A stretch of DNA of 45,546 nucleotides from Verrucomicrobiota bacterium (GCA_963204975.1 CAUJJC010000205.1:1-45546); one strand, 5' to 3'; positions 32,101 through 41,400 are shown, counted from the stretch's first letter. The notes: generated by a model from the letters alone, not told the origin. Translations and numbers: made by a program.

Positions 32101-34365
32101 CAGTTTGATGTGAACGCTCGCGGCAGTGTGCTGATGGGTCCCACGGCCAATGCTTTCCTCCTGCCTCAGGGGTTCAACAACACTTTCTGGTATAAGACTT
32201 ACTTCAACACTTACTCCGCCAGCAGTGGCGTAAGTATCAAGTCCCTGAGTGGCGATGTGACCTTGCGCAACGCAGTCACCATGCCGGTGACTGGCAATGG
32301 TGCGGCCACTCCCATGCTCCAGGCGTGGACGCAGAACGTGCAGCTATTCAATGCCAACACGCCCACGGCTTCGTTCTACCATCCGTGGTTGAGATTGGCC
32401 GAGTCGCGCGTCGATCCCTTCGCCACCACCACGAGTCTCCAGCCAGGCTCGCTTCAGGTGACGGCCTTTGGAGGCAATGTAAATGTGGTGGGTTCCCTGA
32501 CGCTTTCGCCATCACCAACGGGCACCCTCGACCTTCTCGCCCGTGGTGCGGTGAATGGACTCCAGATTCATGGCAGCACGAACATCAACAGCGTTTCGAC
32601 CAAGGCCTGGGGTGCCTCGCGCATCAATCTGTCCGATGCGAATCCAGCGGCGCTTCCTGGGGTGACAAGTCCGTTCGCTTACCAGACCATCGCGGGTCTG
32701 ACGCAAAGCCTAGCCAACTCGACTGGCGATGCCTTCCTCCAGTTCATTGATGTGCAGTTCCGCGAGTCCGGTTCTACCGAAGGCAGCTTTGGTGTGCTGC
32801 AAACCAAGCAAGCCCTTCACGCTCAAGGCATTCTCCATCTCAATGACACGCAGCCGTTGCGCATCTATGCCACGGGTGGTGACATCTCCGGCATCACGCT
32901 CTTCTCGGCCAAGGCAGCACGCGTTGTGGCTAGCGAGGACATCACTGACATCGCGCTCTACATTCAGAATACCAAGGCCGATGACGTCAGCGTGGTGGCC
33001 AGCGGCGGCGACATCATCGCCTACGATGCTAGCTCCCCGCTGCGCACTCTGGCCACTCGCACAGGCAATGCATTGAACATCAACGAGGTGCCGCTGGCGG
33101 GTGATATTCAGATCAGCGGTCCGGGCACTCTGGAAGTGCTTGCGGGACGCAATCTCGACCTCGGCACCGGTGGCAACAATGCCGATGGCACAGGAGTTGG
33201 CATCACCAGCATTGGCAATGGACGCAACCCAAGTCTGCCATTCGATGGTGCCAATATCATCGCCGCAGCAGGCATCGGCCCGTCGTTTGATCTCAGCAGC
33301 AGCGCGCTTGATTTCGACGCCTTCGTCAGCTCCATCGGCAGCGGCACATCGGGTGGTCACGACTACTTCGCCGAGTTGGGCGATCCCAAGGTGAAGACAC
33401 TCGCCGACTACAACAAGCTCAGCGACGAAGAACAGAAGCGCATTGCCCTCGGGCTCTTCTTCATGGTGCTCCGTGATGCTGGGCGTGACCACAATATCGC
33501 AGGCAGCCCTGGTTTCGGCAATTACAGCGCAGGCGAGGCTGCGGTCACGACATTGTTCAAAGGCAGCTCTTGGGACGGTGAGATCTCAACACAAGCCCGC
33601 GACATTCGAACCAAGAGCGGAGGCGGCATCACATTGCTGGCTCCCGGTGGTGGATTGACCTTGGCAGACAGTGTGATTGGCACTCCGCTCGCACCTCCAG
33701 GCATCATCACGGAAGGTGGTGGATCAATTCACATCTTCGCCAAAGGCGATGTGGACATCGGCATCGCTCGTATCTTCACCCTTCGTGGTGGCGACGAAGT
33801 GATCTGGTCATCCGAGGGCAACATTGCAGCCGGTTCTTCATCGAAGACGGTGCAGTCGGCTCCCCCTACACGCGTGATCATTGACCCCCAGAGCGGTGAT
33901 GTGAAGACCGACCTTGCGGGACTCGCGACGGGTGGTGGTATCGGCGTTCTCGCCACGGTGGCGGGAGTGCCGCCAGGCAGCGTGGACCTCATCGCTCCGC
34001 GTGGCACGATTGATGCAGGCGATGCAGGCATTCGATCCTCTGGCAATCTCAATATCGCTGCCGTCAGCGTTCTCAATGCGAGCAATATCAGCGTCGGTGG
34101 CAGCACCGCTGGCGCGCCTGCGGCACCTGTCGCATCGGCTCCCAATGTGGGCGGCATGACTTCATCTTCCAATGCTGCTGCGGCATCGAGCAACACCGCT
34201 CAAGCGCAGGCAGGAAAAGCAGCAGCCCAGCAGCAAGCAACGACCACGCAGTCACAGGAAGAACTGCCCAGCATCATCACCGTGGAAGTCATCGGCTATG
34301 GTGGTGGCGAGGGCGAGGAGGAAGAAGAGGATGAGGAATTGAAGAAGAAAAAGGGGCGTCCTTGA
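23140..34365 (+). CDS. Giant filamentous-haemagglutinin-like exoprotein (TpsA, 3741 aa)
   Basis: A 3741-residue secreted protein, the passenger of the two-partner system. It starts with GTG inside the stop of the preceding gene (GTGA overlap), which implies translational coupling. An extended signal peptide runs to about residue 40 (KVLLAVHFLSLLTTSQAGD). The TPS secretion domain covers about residues 100-260 with LSIVQDGLNPNGLNLSKVV, FLEWNKFNVGRGTTLYYDQT and the key NQNGIIFGGTSQVNVHALV motif. A very long right-handed beta-helix follows, with recurring Gly-rich units such as PGSGIDVSGG, EGSLIDVSGG and RGSVLDVSGT. The last 400 or so residues match the DUF3739-type C-terminus of this family (FFMVLRDAGRDHN, RVIIDPQSGDVKTDLAG, GSVDLIAPRGTIDAGDAGIR). 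It ends ITVEVIGYGGGEG, then an acidic and a lysine cluster. I noticed no cysteine. The likely role is adhesin or surface filament. Confidence 0.92.
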   Translation: MNHFSPQRAPSNLQPHRRTFPGKVLLAVHFLSLLTTSQAGDILRGGAPANQRNPQLNNAATSAAADAARSNARDALSRTTQAIDAVRNMQNAARNLAVKGVNNLGRNPNNPSQQLSIVQDGLNPNGLNLSKVVSGANAPTQTIANGRANVTVKQTAQQAFLEWNKFNVGRGTTLYYDQTAGGTSAGQWIAFNKVNDPSGEPSQIMGQIKAQGQVYVINQNGIIFGGTSQVNVHALVASSLPINENLTSRGLLNNPDVQFLFSALPQAAGSKGTPAFTPPASNLAGGKIGDVTVLPGAELTAPTNADHVGGRIALIGANVTNAGRINTPDGQTILAAGLQVGFTAHSSSDPSLRGLDTWVGAIKDPASALPEYAGTVTNTGIIDAPRGNITMTGKRVNQMGILTATTSVSLNGRIDLNASYDAVSNPAFDPTNSAFGAPFLYKSAGTVTLGKNSVTRIIPEVLSTEKVVGTKLALPSQINMQGSVIHLQQDAMVLAPNADVSIKAGKWDFIASANAPKSNFIYSGGQVYLDKGAWINVAGSTDAVAQMTDNIVTLQLRGSEFANSPLNRNNVGVRGVDITLDLRQQGTYNGFAWVGTPLADATGYVGLIQRDVAQLTGAGGNVSIHSGGAVIMQPGSGIDVSGGFANYNGGMVRTTRLRYGNHIFDISQATPDRVYDGIYTGTFTETSSRWGVTKTYTVPFMLGEHYEPGYTYGYNGGTINIHAPSMALDGALRGNTVNGPRQRDLQATPSSLNLAFEAQKAQAPNYVTFSPTPPTVLFQSGVTQQAANPFALDASGNPVALRDDRVKTVVLSSEALKENGFGSVTVKNVDGRIIVAENEKLDLGPRGSLTLSGANIDVLGQISAPGGSVTMNAYNLSPSMVEELKNSTTPSTPTASGTRGVVTLGKDALINTAGLIVDDRLSAPDPFELTIAISGGQVNINAYSILLDEGSLIDVSGGVRVDPFGKRVYGNAGGISLIAGRDLNLPGVIGGELALNGRLRGIAGMGALGGSLSLQAQRIQIGGAGTSTADNLVLQPGFFSEGGFASFSLTGINGLSIAPGTVIEPVVKSTVAVLYGDNRDTAVMREVLMPEGMRSPVSLTFAALGVVDDFSREIKTVGAVSMGEGSLIKAGPFGSVNFKGDTVSILGDVFAPGGLISITGAKSYPTNNPNPPNALSTVYVGPNSTLSTAGTVIITPDAYGRRTGMVLPGGAINISGNIVMERGSVLDVSGTSGELDIAPAYLGLTVTGDYLDGSIRVPVTSGLTTPVYGTAAFRTTIDSSGGSIVLKGSQMLFTHARLLGEAGGPTASGGTLAVSSGRFYLNSATHFPSDTNLVVSQTGSDVPATFFGPGSAGVGLAVRGAGGAVIPGMGYFAANDFAAGGFDSLSLGGNVQFKGPVTLNAQGYLQIADGGFLAADSTVNLTAKYVAIGTAFKAPLLPTQVQNPFLLDSKPYYFAPTTGAGRLNITADLIDIGNLTLTGIGNVRMTAASDIRGNGTFSMAGDLFMRAAQIYPTTGSVFTIAAYNSPGNTGSVTFASNGTVHLPLSAGGTLNVYATTITQGGVLRAPFGVINLGWDGTGTAPANLVVGDKLTAPITQQLTLTNGSITSVSAIDPITGQGILIPYGTSPNGTNWIDPAGLDITASGPPKKGINLAGQSLTTESGSVIDLRGGGDLFAYRWVTGLQGTNDILASTGAFAVLPGYGFNFAPYGAFNSATEATNLNGDHGYVNSKLHVGDRIYLDAGSGLSAGYYTLFPARYALMPGAFLVTPQSGAPIGTFLKPDGATLVNGYRVSAYNGALDPVIYGRYEIAPAATIAERAQYELFFANTFFKDYAEKHNLSVPRLPTDSGQLVFQATSAMDLNGKVLSASLSGGRGGLIDISSPVDIIIGTANTPEIAGSLVLDAKQLSSFGAESLLIGGIRTIGANGTTVAVKTNRLTLANDVANALMGPEIILVANKRLTVDPGAVLKQTGGYFGPADTLLLGSASVAGSGDGLLLRVSADQNAQIIRSGITDASTVPNKTTLPRMDLGIGSSISGTSVIVDSTYATNLTLGAEITGKAVSLNSGQISLELSGARAHSLIDSATDGLILTSADLQRFQTSDSLSLLSYSSIDVFGTGFIGDASVKKLALHAGEIRGFDQGTGTVTFAAQTITLDNSGNGRVPGVVVTPPKGTLRFEADTIRIGSNAIQIDQYANLDLNASQGLYLDGTGGLAMAGNLNVNAPFIAASRSATQSLTAGGALAINSPGGSGAVNGGLGASLTLQGTSAVVNSDIILPSGRLSITATSGDLSIGGRLDVGGTGQTFYDVTQYTDAGTITLSSNTGNVNINAGATLNLAAASGGGNAGTLKVNAAQGSVAFNGSLLGQGGTGGRDGSFALDVKTLPTISALSNTLNSASFTDSRAIRVRTGDVVIDGTSTAHSFTLSADAGKIDVTGLIDAGGTTGGTINLVAFKGLNLLAGSILDASATQFDNAGKGGAITLETRGDSGGTINIATGSTVDLRVGATAQLGQFAGTLHLRAPQNAAATDVLIDAIGGNVLGASSIVLEGFKTYSLSGTGLITSALRTSISTNGTTLGNNAAAIANRVLAGNSAVSVQVGAELISTGDITLGNLTPGGTSSAWDLSTFRFGTKQAPGVLTMRAAGNLVFYEALSDGFQSAAYDATLLGFNNQLSANSQSWSYRLTAGADLTAADVRQVNTAGTGSLLLGRDAGTGNDSASNIGTNAKTATAVAGKFQVIRTGSGSIVINTAKDVQLLNQFATIYTAGTQVADPTLGGTFDTPNTSLSGLMGSLGSVQQLPGYAAQFTMAGGNVSINAGNDITHLTRNGSGQLIADSSRQLPNNWLYRRGYVDPLTGQFGAAKAGDIASTAWWVDYSNFFEGVGALGGGNVTMNAGRDIANVDAVIPTNARMSKGTPNAANLVELGGGDLRVTTGRNLDAGIYYVERGLGNLNVAGSIITNSTRSPSLTIITSSAALAPETWLPTTLFVGRSQFDVNARGSVLMGPTANAFLLPQGFNNTFWYKTYFNTYSASSGVSIKSLSGDVTLRNAVTMPVTGNGAATPMLQAWTQNVQLFNANTPTASFYHPWLRLAESRVDPFATTTSLQPGSLQVTAFGGNVNVVGSLTLSPSPTGTLDLLARGAVNGLQIHGSTNINSVSTKAWGASRINLSDANPAALPGVTSPFAYQTIAGLTQSLANSTGDAFLQFIDVQFRESGSTEGSFGVLQTKQALHAQGILHLNDTQPLRIYATGGDISGITLFSAKAARVVASEDITDIALYIQNTKADDVSVVASGGDIIAYDASSPLRTLATRTGNALNINEVPLAGDIQISGPGTLEVLAGRNLDLGTGGNNADGTGVGITSIGNGRNPSLPFDGANIIAAAGIGPSFDLSSSALDFDAFVSSIGSGTSGGHDYFAELGDPKVKTLADYNKLSDEEQKRIALGLFFMVLRDAGRDHNIAGSPGFGNYSAGEAAVTTLFKGSSWDGEISTQARDIRTKSGGGITLLAPGGGLTLADSVIGTPLAPPGIITEGGGSIHIFAKGDVDIGIARIFTLRGGDEVIWSSEGNIAAGSSSKTVQSAPPTRVIIDPQSGDVKTDLAGLATGGGIGVLATVAGVPPGSVDLIAPRGTIDAGDAGIRSSGNLNIAAVSVLNASNISVGGSTAGAPAAPVASAPNVGGMTSSSNAAAASSNTAQAQAGKAAAQQQATTTQSQEELPSIITVEVIGYGGGEGEEEEEDEELKKKKGRP

Positions 34366-34452
34366 GGCACCCTTGGCCACATTGTGCCATTTCATCGAGA
34401 GGCATCTGCCAAAGGGGCTGATGCTGGCGCGACTGAGGTCCATCTCTTCTTC

Positions 34453-34483
34453 GTGACGCTTCGATCACTGACACATTCGTCAC
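34453..34483. promoter_or_regulatory. Tandem GTGA-N8-TCAC operators, upstream pair
   Basis: Site A at 34453-34468 is GTGA-CGCTTCGA-TCAC. Site B at 34468-34483 is CTGA-CACATTCG-TCAC. They are spaced 15 bases apart and match the palindrome at 15835. TTCGTCAC in site B is also the left arm of an inverted repeat whose right arm, GTGACGAA, is at 34501-34508. Confidence 0.6.
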
Positions 34484-34499
34484 TTCGTGTTCTTCGCCG

Positions 34500-34531
34500 T
34501 GTGACGAAATACTCAGTGAAGCAATCTTCAC
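34500..34531. promoter_or_regulatory. Tandem GTGA-N8-TCAC operators, downstream pair
   Basis: Site C (core 34501-34516) is GTGA-CGAAATAC-TCAG. Site D (34516-34531) is GTGA-AGCAATCT-TCAC. They are again 15 bases apart, 33 bases after the first pair. The last site ends 45 bases before the TPR gene start, close to the 51 bases seen at the secretion operon. Confidence 0.6.
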
Positions 34532-34576
34532 TTACGATGTTTAGCGCGAATCACCATCGCGGGCTTGAGGCTGAAC

Positions 34577-35467
34577 ATGCGACCAGCTCTTCGCTTCCAC
34601 ATTCCCCATTTGCTTGCGGGCTTCTCAGCGATTGTTCTGCTGCCTCTGACGGCCACGGCCCACGGCACGTTCCATGAGATGATGGATGAGTTACAAAGCG
34701 AACTCGCGGCGCGGCCGAATGATCCGGCGCTGATGATTCGCCGGGCATTTTTGGAAGTTGAGCACTCGGAGTGGCAGGCTGCGCTGGTGGACCTGGAGAA
34801 GGCGGCGCGGCTGGGGGCGGATGAAGGTGACTTGGTTTTTCTGCGTGGTCGTGCGCTGGCGGCAGGAAAGCAATGGCAGGCGGCATCGGCAGCACTGGAT
34901 GAATTCTTTGCCACGCATCCGCCGGTTGCCGTCGCTCATGTGGAGCGGGCGCGCGTGCGCTTGCAGTTGAAGGAACCGAAGGCCGCGCTGGATGACTATC
35001 GAGCGGCGTTGAAGCTCTCGCCCAAGCCGGAGCCTGAACTCGTGATCGAAGTGACGGAGGCGCTCGCAGCACAGTCCTTGAACGACGAAGCGCTGGTGGT
35101 GATCGGCAAGGGCATCGAGGTCATCGGCAATGTGCCGCAGCTCGTGCTCAAGGCGATGGAGTTGGAGATCGCTGCGAAGCGCTTCGATGCGGCGCTCACT
35201 CGCGTGGAGGCGATGGCGAAGATGATGCCACGCGCGGAGCCTTGGATGGCTAGGCGCGCCTCGGTGCTTGCTCAGGCCGGTCGCTATGATGATTCACGCG
35301 CCGCTTGGATTGCTCTTCGCGATCATCTTCTAGCCCTGCCCAATCTTGAACGGGGCTCGCACGCGATGAGCACGCTTCTCCAGCAGTCCAACGAGGCGCT
35401 CGCTGCCTTGGCTCAAGTCTCATCACCGTCCCCTCAAGCCTCCGCCATCACCCCATCCAAGCCATGA
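34577..35467 (+). CDS. Exported TPR-repeat protein
   Basis: A 296-residue protein with signal peptide MRPALRFHIPHLLAGFSAIV and a cleavage-like ATAHG. The rest is a TPR solenoid of about seven helical pairs: PNDPALMIRRAFLEVEHSEW, then AALVDLEKAARLGADEGDLV, AAGKQWQAASAALDEFF, PKAALDDYRAALKLSPKPEP and RFDAALTRVEAMAKMMPRAEP. TPR proteins bind other proteins, so it may hold or assemble the very large phosphatase encoded next. The stop overlaps the next start (ATGA), which implies fixed-ratio translation. The ATG at 34577 was preferred over a TTG at 34565. Four tandem operator sites precede it. Confidence 0.85.
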   Translation: MRPALRFHIPHLLAGFSAIVLLPLTATAHGTFHEMMDELQSELAARPNDPALMIRRAFLEVEHSEWQAALVDLEKAARLGADEGDLVFLRGRALAAGKQWQAASAALDEFFATHPPVAVAHVERARVRLQLKEPKAALDDYRAALKLSPKPEPELVIEVTEALAAQSLNDEALVVIGKGIEVIGNVPQLVLKAMELEIAAKRFDAALTRVEAMAKMMPRAEPWMARRASVLAQAGRYDDSRAAWIALRDHLLALPNLERGSHAMSTLLQQSNEALAALAQVSSPSPQASAITPSKP

Positions 35468-38400
35468 TCCGATCACTCTTCTTCACGCTAGCCTTTTCAG
35501 TCGGGCTTGCCCAGGCCCAGGTGAGTTACACCGGCGGTGTTTACAAACAGGACTTCAACGCCCTGCAAGGCACGACCAATAATGCCACTGGTCAGGCATG
35601 GACGGACAACAGCACGCTGCCGGGTTGGTATTCGAGTCACACCACTTACGGCGTGACCAATGGGACCATGGGCGGCACGGCGGCGACATTTGATGGCACT
35701 TCGGTGGCGAACAATGTGGGCCTGTTCAGCTTTGGCGCAGCCAGCAGCACGGACCGCGCACTGGGTTCGCGTGCGACCTCGGGTGTCGCTGGCATGTCGA
35801 ACATCTACTATGGTGTGCGGCTCAAAAACGACACCACGCAGACGATCACGTCGTTCAGTGTGATGTTCACTGGTGAGCAGTGGCACAAGAACGGAGGCAC
35901 TACGGTGCACACGCTACCCTTGCAGTATCAGCTCGGTGCCACGTCTATCGCTGCGGGCTCCTGGACTGCTGTGGCCATGTTCAGTTCTCCCGTGAACACC
36001 GCGACGATCGCCAGCCTGGATGGCAATGCCGCTGCGAATCGTCGGGGCGTGGGCGGCAAGATCACAGGTATCTCTTGGGCTCCAGGTGCGGAACTGTGGA
36101 TTCGCGTGGCCGATGGGAATGAGTCCGGTAACGAGCAGGCCATGGGCATCGACGACTTTCACTTCATCGCGGATGATGAGTCGGGCGTTTTTTTGAATGG
36201 CCACAGCAGCTACGTGACGATGGGTTTCGGCGCGACGGTGTCCTCGCTGAACACGAGCAGCTTCACCGTGGAGTGTCGTTTCATCCGCACCGGTCCTGGC
36301 GTCACAGCATCGACTGGCACGGGTGGTGTGACCACTGCGATCCCCTTGGTGGCCAAGGGAGTGGGCGAGGCGGATAATGATCCGCGTGATGCCGACTACT
36401 TCCTAGGCATCGACAATGCGACAGGTCGGCTCTGTGCTGACTTCGAACAGAAGGTGGCGACCACAAGTCCTGGTGGCACCAGCTATGCCGCTGGTCAAAA
36501 CTTCCCCGTCTATGGCACCACCGTTCTTCAATATGGCGTGCCATATCATGCGGCGGCGACCTATGATACGGCCACGGCAACGTGGAAGCTCTATCTCAAT
36601 GGAGTGGCCGAGACGACCACGCAGACGATTCCCACGTATGTCGGTGTGGTGCCCAATGACGCTAACACGCAGGGACTCGGCATCGGCACGACGGTGAACT
36701 CCACAGGAGCACGCGCTGGCTTCTTCCACGGCTTGATTGATGAGGCACGCATCTGGAACTACGCACGCTCGGAGGCTGAGATCGCCGCCAACATCGACGT
36801 GGAGATTGCCTCGGCGACGGGGCTGCTCGGACGTTACAGTTTTGATGAAGCAACGGGCACCACAGCCGCAGGAACGAATGCCGCTGGTGGCACGGCACCT
36901 GTTGGCACACTCGCGGGCACGGTCTTGCCAGTGTGGGTGAATGCGAAGGCGCTGGTCGTGAACAATGCCCCGACCGTGGCGATTACCACACCTGCGAACG
37001 GCTTCAGTGCGATGGCACCCGCCACGGTGAGCATTGCAGCGACGGCGAGCGACACCGATGGCACAATTGCGAAGGTGGAGTTCTTCAATGGCACGACGAA
37101 AATCGGCGAGGACACCAGCGCGCCTTTTCAGTATGACTGGAGCCGCACCAACGCGAACACCGGCACGTTCTCACTCACGGCCAAGGCGACCGATAACGGT
37201 GGTGCCGTAGCGACTTCGGCAGCGGTGAGCATCACCATCACGCCCAACTCGAATCAAGCGCCCGTCGTCACGCTCACCGCTCCGGCGAACAATGCGACCG
37301 GAGTCGGCACGAGCACCACGTTGAGTGCTCCGTTGGTTGATCCAGAAGGCGACGCCATGACGGTGACGTTCTATGGCCGCAAGGCCGCGCCTGCAGTTCC
37401 TGGCGCGGACTTCAGCCTGATCCAGGTGCCGGACACACAGTTCTACTCCGAGAACACAGGCCGCAATCCGTCCGCTGGCGGCACGGGAGCAGTGATCAGC
37501 ATCTTCAATGCGCAGACACAGTGGATCTCTGACAATCGCAACACGCGCAACATCGCCTTCATCGCTCACATGGGGGACATGGTGCAGAATGGTGACTCCA
37601 TTTTGCAGGAGTGGATCAACGCCAGCGGCGCGATGAGCACCCTGGAGAATCAAGCCGTCACGCAGCGTCCGTATGGCCTGCCCTGGGGTGGCGCACCTGG
37701 CAATCACGACATCGGCACCGGTGGTGGCACAGGCACGACGACGAACTGGAACGCCTACTTTGGCACCGCGCGCTTCACGGGTCGCAACTACTTCGGTGGC
37801 AACTACGGCACGGATAACAACAACAACTACCAGCTCTTCAGCGCGAGCGGACTCGACTTCATCGTGATCAATCTTGCCTACCGCACCACGGCGGACACTG
37901 CCGTGCATGACTGGGCAGACGCCTTGCTGAAAGCCTATCCGAACCGTCGTGGCATCGTCACCAGCCACTGGATCATTAACACCGGCAACCCGGCCACCTT
38001 TGGCGGGCAGGGCCAGGCGATCTACGACAACCTGAAGGACAACCCAAACCTCTTCCTCCTGCTCTGCGGTCATGTGCATGGCGATGGTCGCCGCAGCGAT
38101 ACGTTCGGCGGACGCACGGTGCACAGTATCCTGCACGACTACCAGGATGCGAGCAATGGCGGCAATGGCTTCATGCGCATCCTCACCTTCTCGCCTGCGA
38201 ACAACACGATCACGAGCGAGACATGGTCGCCTACTTTGAATCGTGCAGCGACCACGGCCGATGTCTCCACCAGTCAGGGCACCTACACCCTGACCTACAA
38301 CATGCAGACCAGCCTCACGGACTGGATTCCGCTGGGCTCGGTCAATGTCGCTGCGGCTGGCACCACGGCCTCGTTGAACTGGATCGGACTCGAGCCTGGA

Positions 38401-41400
38401 AGTGACTATGAATGGTATGCCACCGCGAATGACACGATCAATCTCGGCACCAGTGGCACGAGCCGCTTCAGCACGACGGCCAACAACGCTCCGACAGTCG
38501 CCATCACCGCACCAGCGAACAACACGAGCATCACGGCTCCGGCTTCGTTTGTGATCGCGGCCAATGCCAACGACACTGACGGCAGCATCGCTCGCGTGGA
38601 GTTCTACCAGGGCAACACCAAGCTCGGCGAGGACACCACGGCTCCGTATGAGCAGAGCGTCAGCGGACTGCTGGCTGGCGGTTATGTGTTCAGTGCCATC
38701 GCGGTGGACAACGTGGGAGCCGTCACGCTGTCCAGCATCGTCAACGTCACTGTGAACGCCTCCATGCCGCCAACCGTGAGCATCACTGCACCCGCGACTG
38801 GCGCGACCTTCGATGCGCCAGCGACGATCAGCATCACCGCCGATGCATCTGATGGCGATGGCACGGTGAGCAAGGTGGAGTTCTTCAATGGAGCGACGAA
38901 GCTCGGCGAAGACATCACCTCGCCCTACTCTTACGAGTGGACCGGCGTCATCACGGGGAGCTACTCGATCACTGCCGTTGCCACGGACAATGCCAACACC
39001 AGCACCACGTCGGCAGCCATCAGTGTAACGGTCACGAACGTGGAGAACGTGGCACCGAGCGTCTCGATCACCTCGCCAGCTAACAATGCGAGCGTTGCTC
39101 GGGCTGTGCCACTCACACTCAACGCTACGGCCAGCGACACCGATGGCACGGTGAGCAAGGTGGAGTTCTTCGATGGGGCAACGCTGCTCGGTGAGGACAC
39201 CTCCGCTCCCTTTGCCTTCACCATTGCTGCCCTGACGAGCGGCCCGCACACCTTCACTGCGAAGGCCACAGACAACGACGCAGGCACCACGACATCGAGT
39301 GTGGTGAACGTCACCGGCGATCCCGCGCTCTGGGCATACAGCGAGAACTTCGACAGCATGGGCACCGGCACCGCACCTCCCAGCGGCTGGTCATTCTACG
39401 GTGTGTTCGGCGGGGCGAACACGACCTACACGGATAGCATCGCGATCCCAGCGAGCGCTGCTGCTGGCGGCACGCTGAACAACACGCTCACGGCATCTAC
39501 CACCTTCACCACCTCCAGCAACACAGCAGGCTTCAACTACGCCTTGCCCGCATCGCCCACAGATCGCGCGCTTGGCACTTCGCCCACGAGCGGGCAGTTC
39601 ATCGCGCTGCAACTCAGCGTGGTGAACGGCAGCGGTGCAGCGCTCACGAACATCCGGCTGGGCTATGACATTCGCCGCTTCACGGAGCCGGCGAGTGCGA
39701 ATGAACTGCCAGGTTATGTGCCCTTCTACAGCCTCGACAACGGCACGACCTGGAACGCTCTGCCCGCTCTGGTGCAAACCATTGCCACGGTGCCCAATAC
39801 GGTTGGTGTCACCACTATCGCGCCTACCACGATCACGCTCGTGAGCCCTTGGGCCAGTGGTGCCACGTTGCTCATTCGTTGGTTGGATGACAACGCCGTC
39901 GCCACCTCGCCGGATCAAATCATTGGCCTGGACAACGTCACCATCACGCAGCCTATCGGCCAGGTGCCGACTGTTGCCTTGACCGCACCCGCGAACAACA
40001 CGGTCGCTTACCTTGGTGACACCATCAGTCTCACTGCTGATGCGAACGATAGCGATGGCACGCTCACGAAGGTGGAGTTCTACCAAGGCAGCACCAAGCT
40101 CGGCGAAGACACTGCTGCACCGTATGAGTATGCGTGGAGTGGCTTTACCGTGGGAAGTTACAGCCTCAACGCGCGCGCCACGGACAATGATGGCAATGTC
40201 AGCACGTCCGCGATCATTAACGTCACCATCAACACCACACCGGGCAGCGGCACGCTGACACGCGGTCCGTATTTGAATCAGAACAATCAGAACAGCATCA
40301 TCATCCGGTGGCGCAGCAGTCAGAGTGTGGTCGGTCGCGTGCGCTACGGGGCCTCTCCGACCACGCTCACGAACACCGTGGATGAGTCTGCCGCGCAGAC
40401 AGACCATGTGGTGCAACTCACGGGCCTGACACCGGCCACACGCTACTACTACAGCGTGGGTTCCGCCTTGGACACCCTGGCGGGCGGAGATGCCGAGCAC
40501 ACCTTCCGCACCTCGCCCACGCCTGGCACGGCGACTGATACTCGCATCTGGGTGGTGGGTGACTGTGGACGAGGCAATCAATTCCAAATGGATGTGCGCG
40601 ACGCTTACTATGCCTGGACTGGATCGCGCACGCCGGACCTGTGCCTGCAGCTCGGTGACAATGCCTACAACTCCGGCACCGACAGCGAATACCAAACCGG
40701 CTTCTACAACATCTATCCCACCACCTTCCGCAAGATGCCGCTGTGGAGCACACTGGGCAATCATGATGCGAACAACGGCAGCACCAGCCCGACGGCGAGC
40801 TTCCCCTACTTCGACATGTTCACCTTCCCGACGAATGGTGAGTGCGGCGGCGTTCCTAGCGGCACCGAACGCTATTACTCGTTCGACTACGGCAACATTC
40901 ACTTCATCTGCCTGGACTCGCAGAGCACGCTCGCGAACAGCAGTCCCACCGCGCCGCAAACCGTGTGGTTGCAGAGTGATCTGGCCAGCAACACGAAGAC
41001 CTGGACCATCGCCTTCTTCCATCATCCGCCCTACACCAAAGGCAGCCACAACAGCGACACCGAGGCGCAGCTCATCACCATGCGCCAAGTTTATGCGCCC
41101 ATCCTCGAAGACGGAGGCGTGGACCTCGTGCTCAACGGTCACAGCCATAGCTATGAGCGAAGCATTCTCGTGGACGGCCACTACGGCACCAGCGGCACAC
41201 TCACGAACGCCATGAAGAAGAATGCGGGAAGCGGACGCCCTGGAGATACCGGTGCATACATCAAGCCGCTGACGGGTCCCCGTGATCACTTTGGCGCTGT
41301 CTATTCAGTGGCTGGCAGTGCGGGCAGCGCAGACGGCGGTTCGCTGAATCATCCTGTGATGTATGTCAGCTACAACACCGGGGGCACGCTGAACCTTGAC

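Larger units (their letters stand above)
34366..34576. other. Intergenic region with four tandem operator sites
   Basis: A 211-base gap between the exoprotein gene and the TPR gene. The first part shows no strong terminator; a weak GGCAC/GTGCC pairing right at the stop lacks a T-run. The second part carries the four sites listed separately. The promoter of the TPR-phosphatase unit must lie here. Confidence 0.6.

Noticed and set aside
34366-34388. Terminator after the giant exoprotein gene (GGCAC ... GTGCC)
   Set aside because: The stem is only five base pairs with a long loop and no T-run.
38488-40240. Repeated DNA inside the phosphatase gene as a mobile or tandem DNA repeat
   Set aside because: The repeats are in frame, about 270 bases each, diverged, and encode Ig-like domains; they are protein-domain repeats, not a separate element.
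37171-41289. Two long minus-strand frames (about 690 and 630 codons) opposite the giant phosphatase
   Set aside because: They are Arg/Gly/Val-rich antisense of repetitive Thr/Asp/Ala-coding DNA; the repeats in them mirror the Ig-like repeats on the plus strand.
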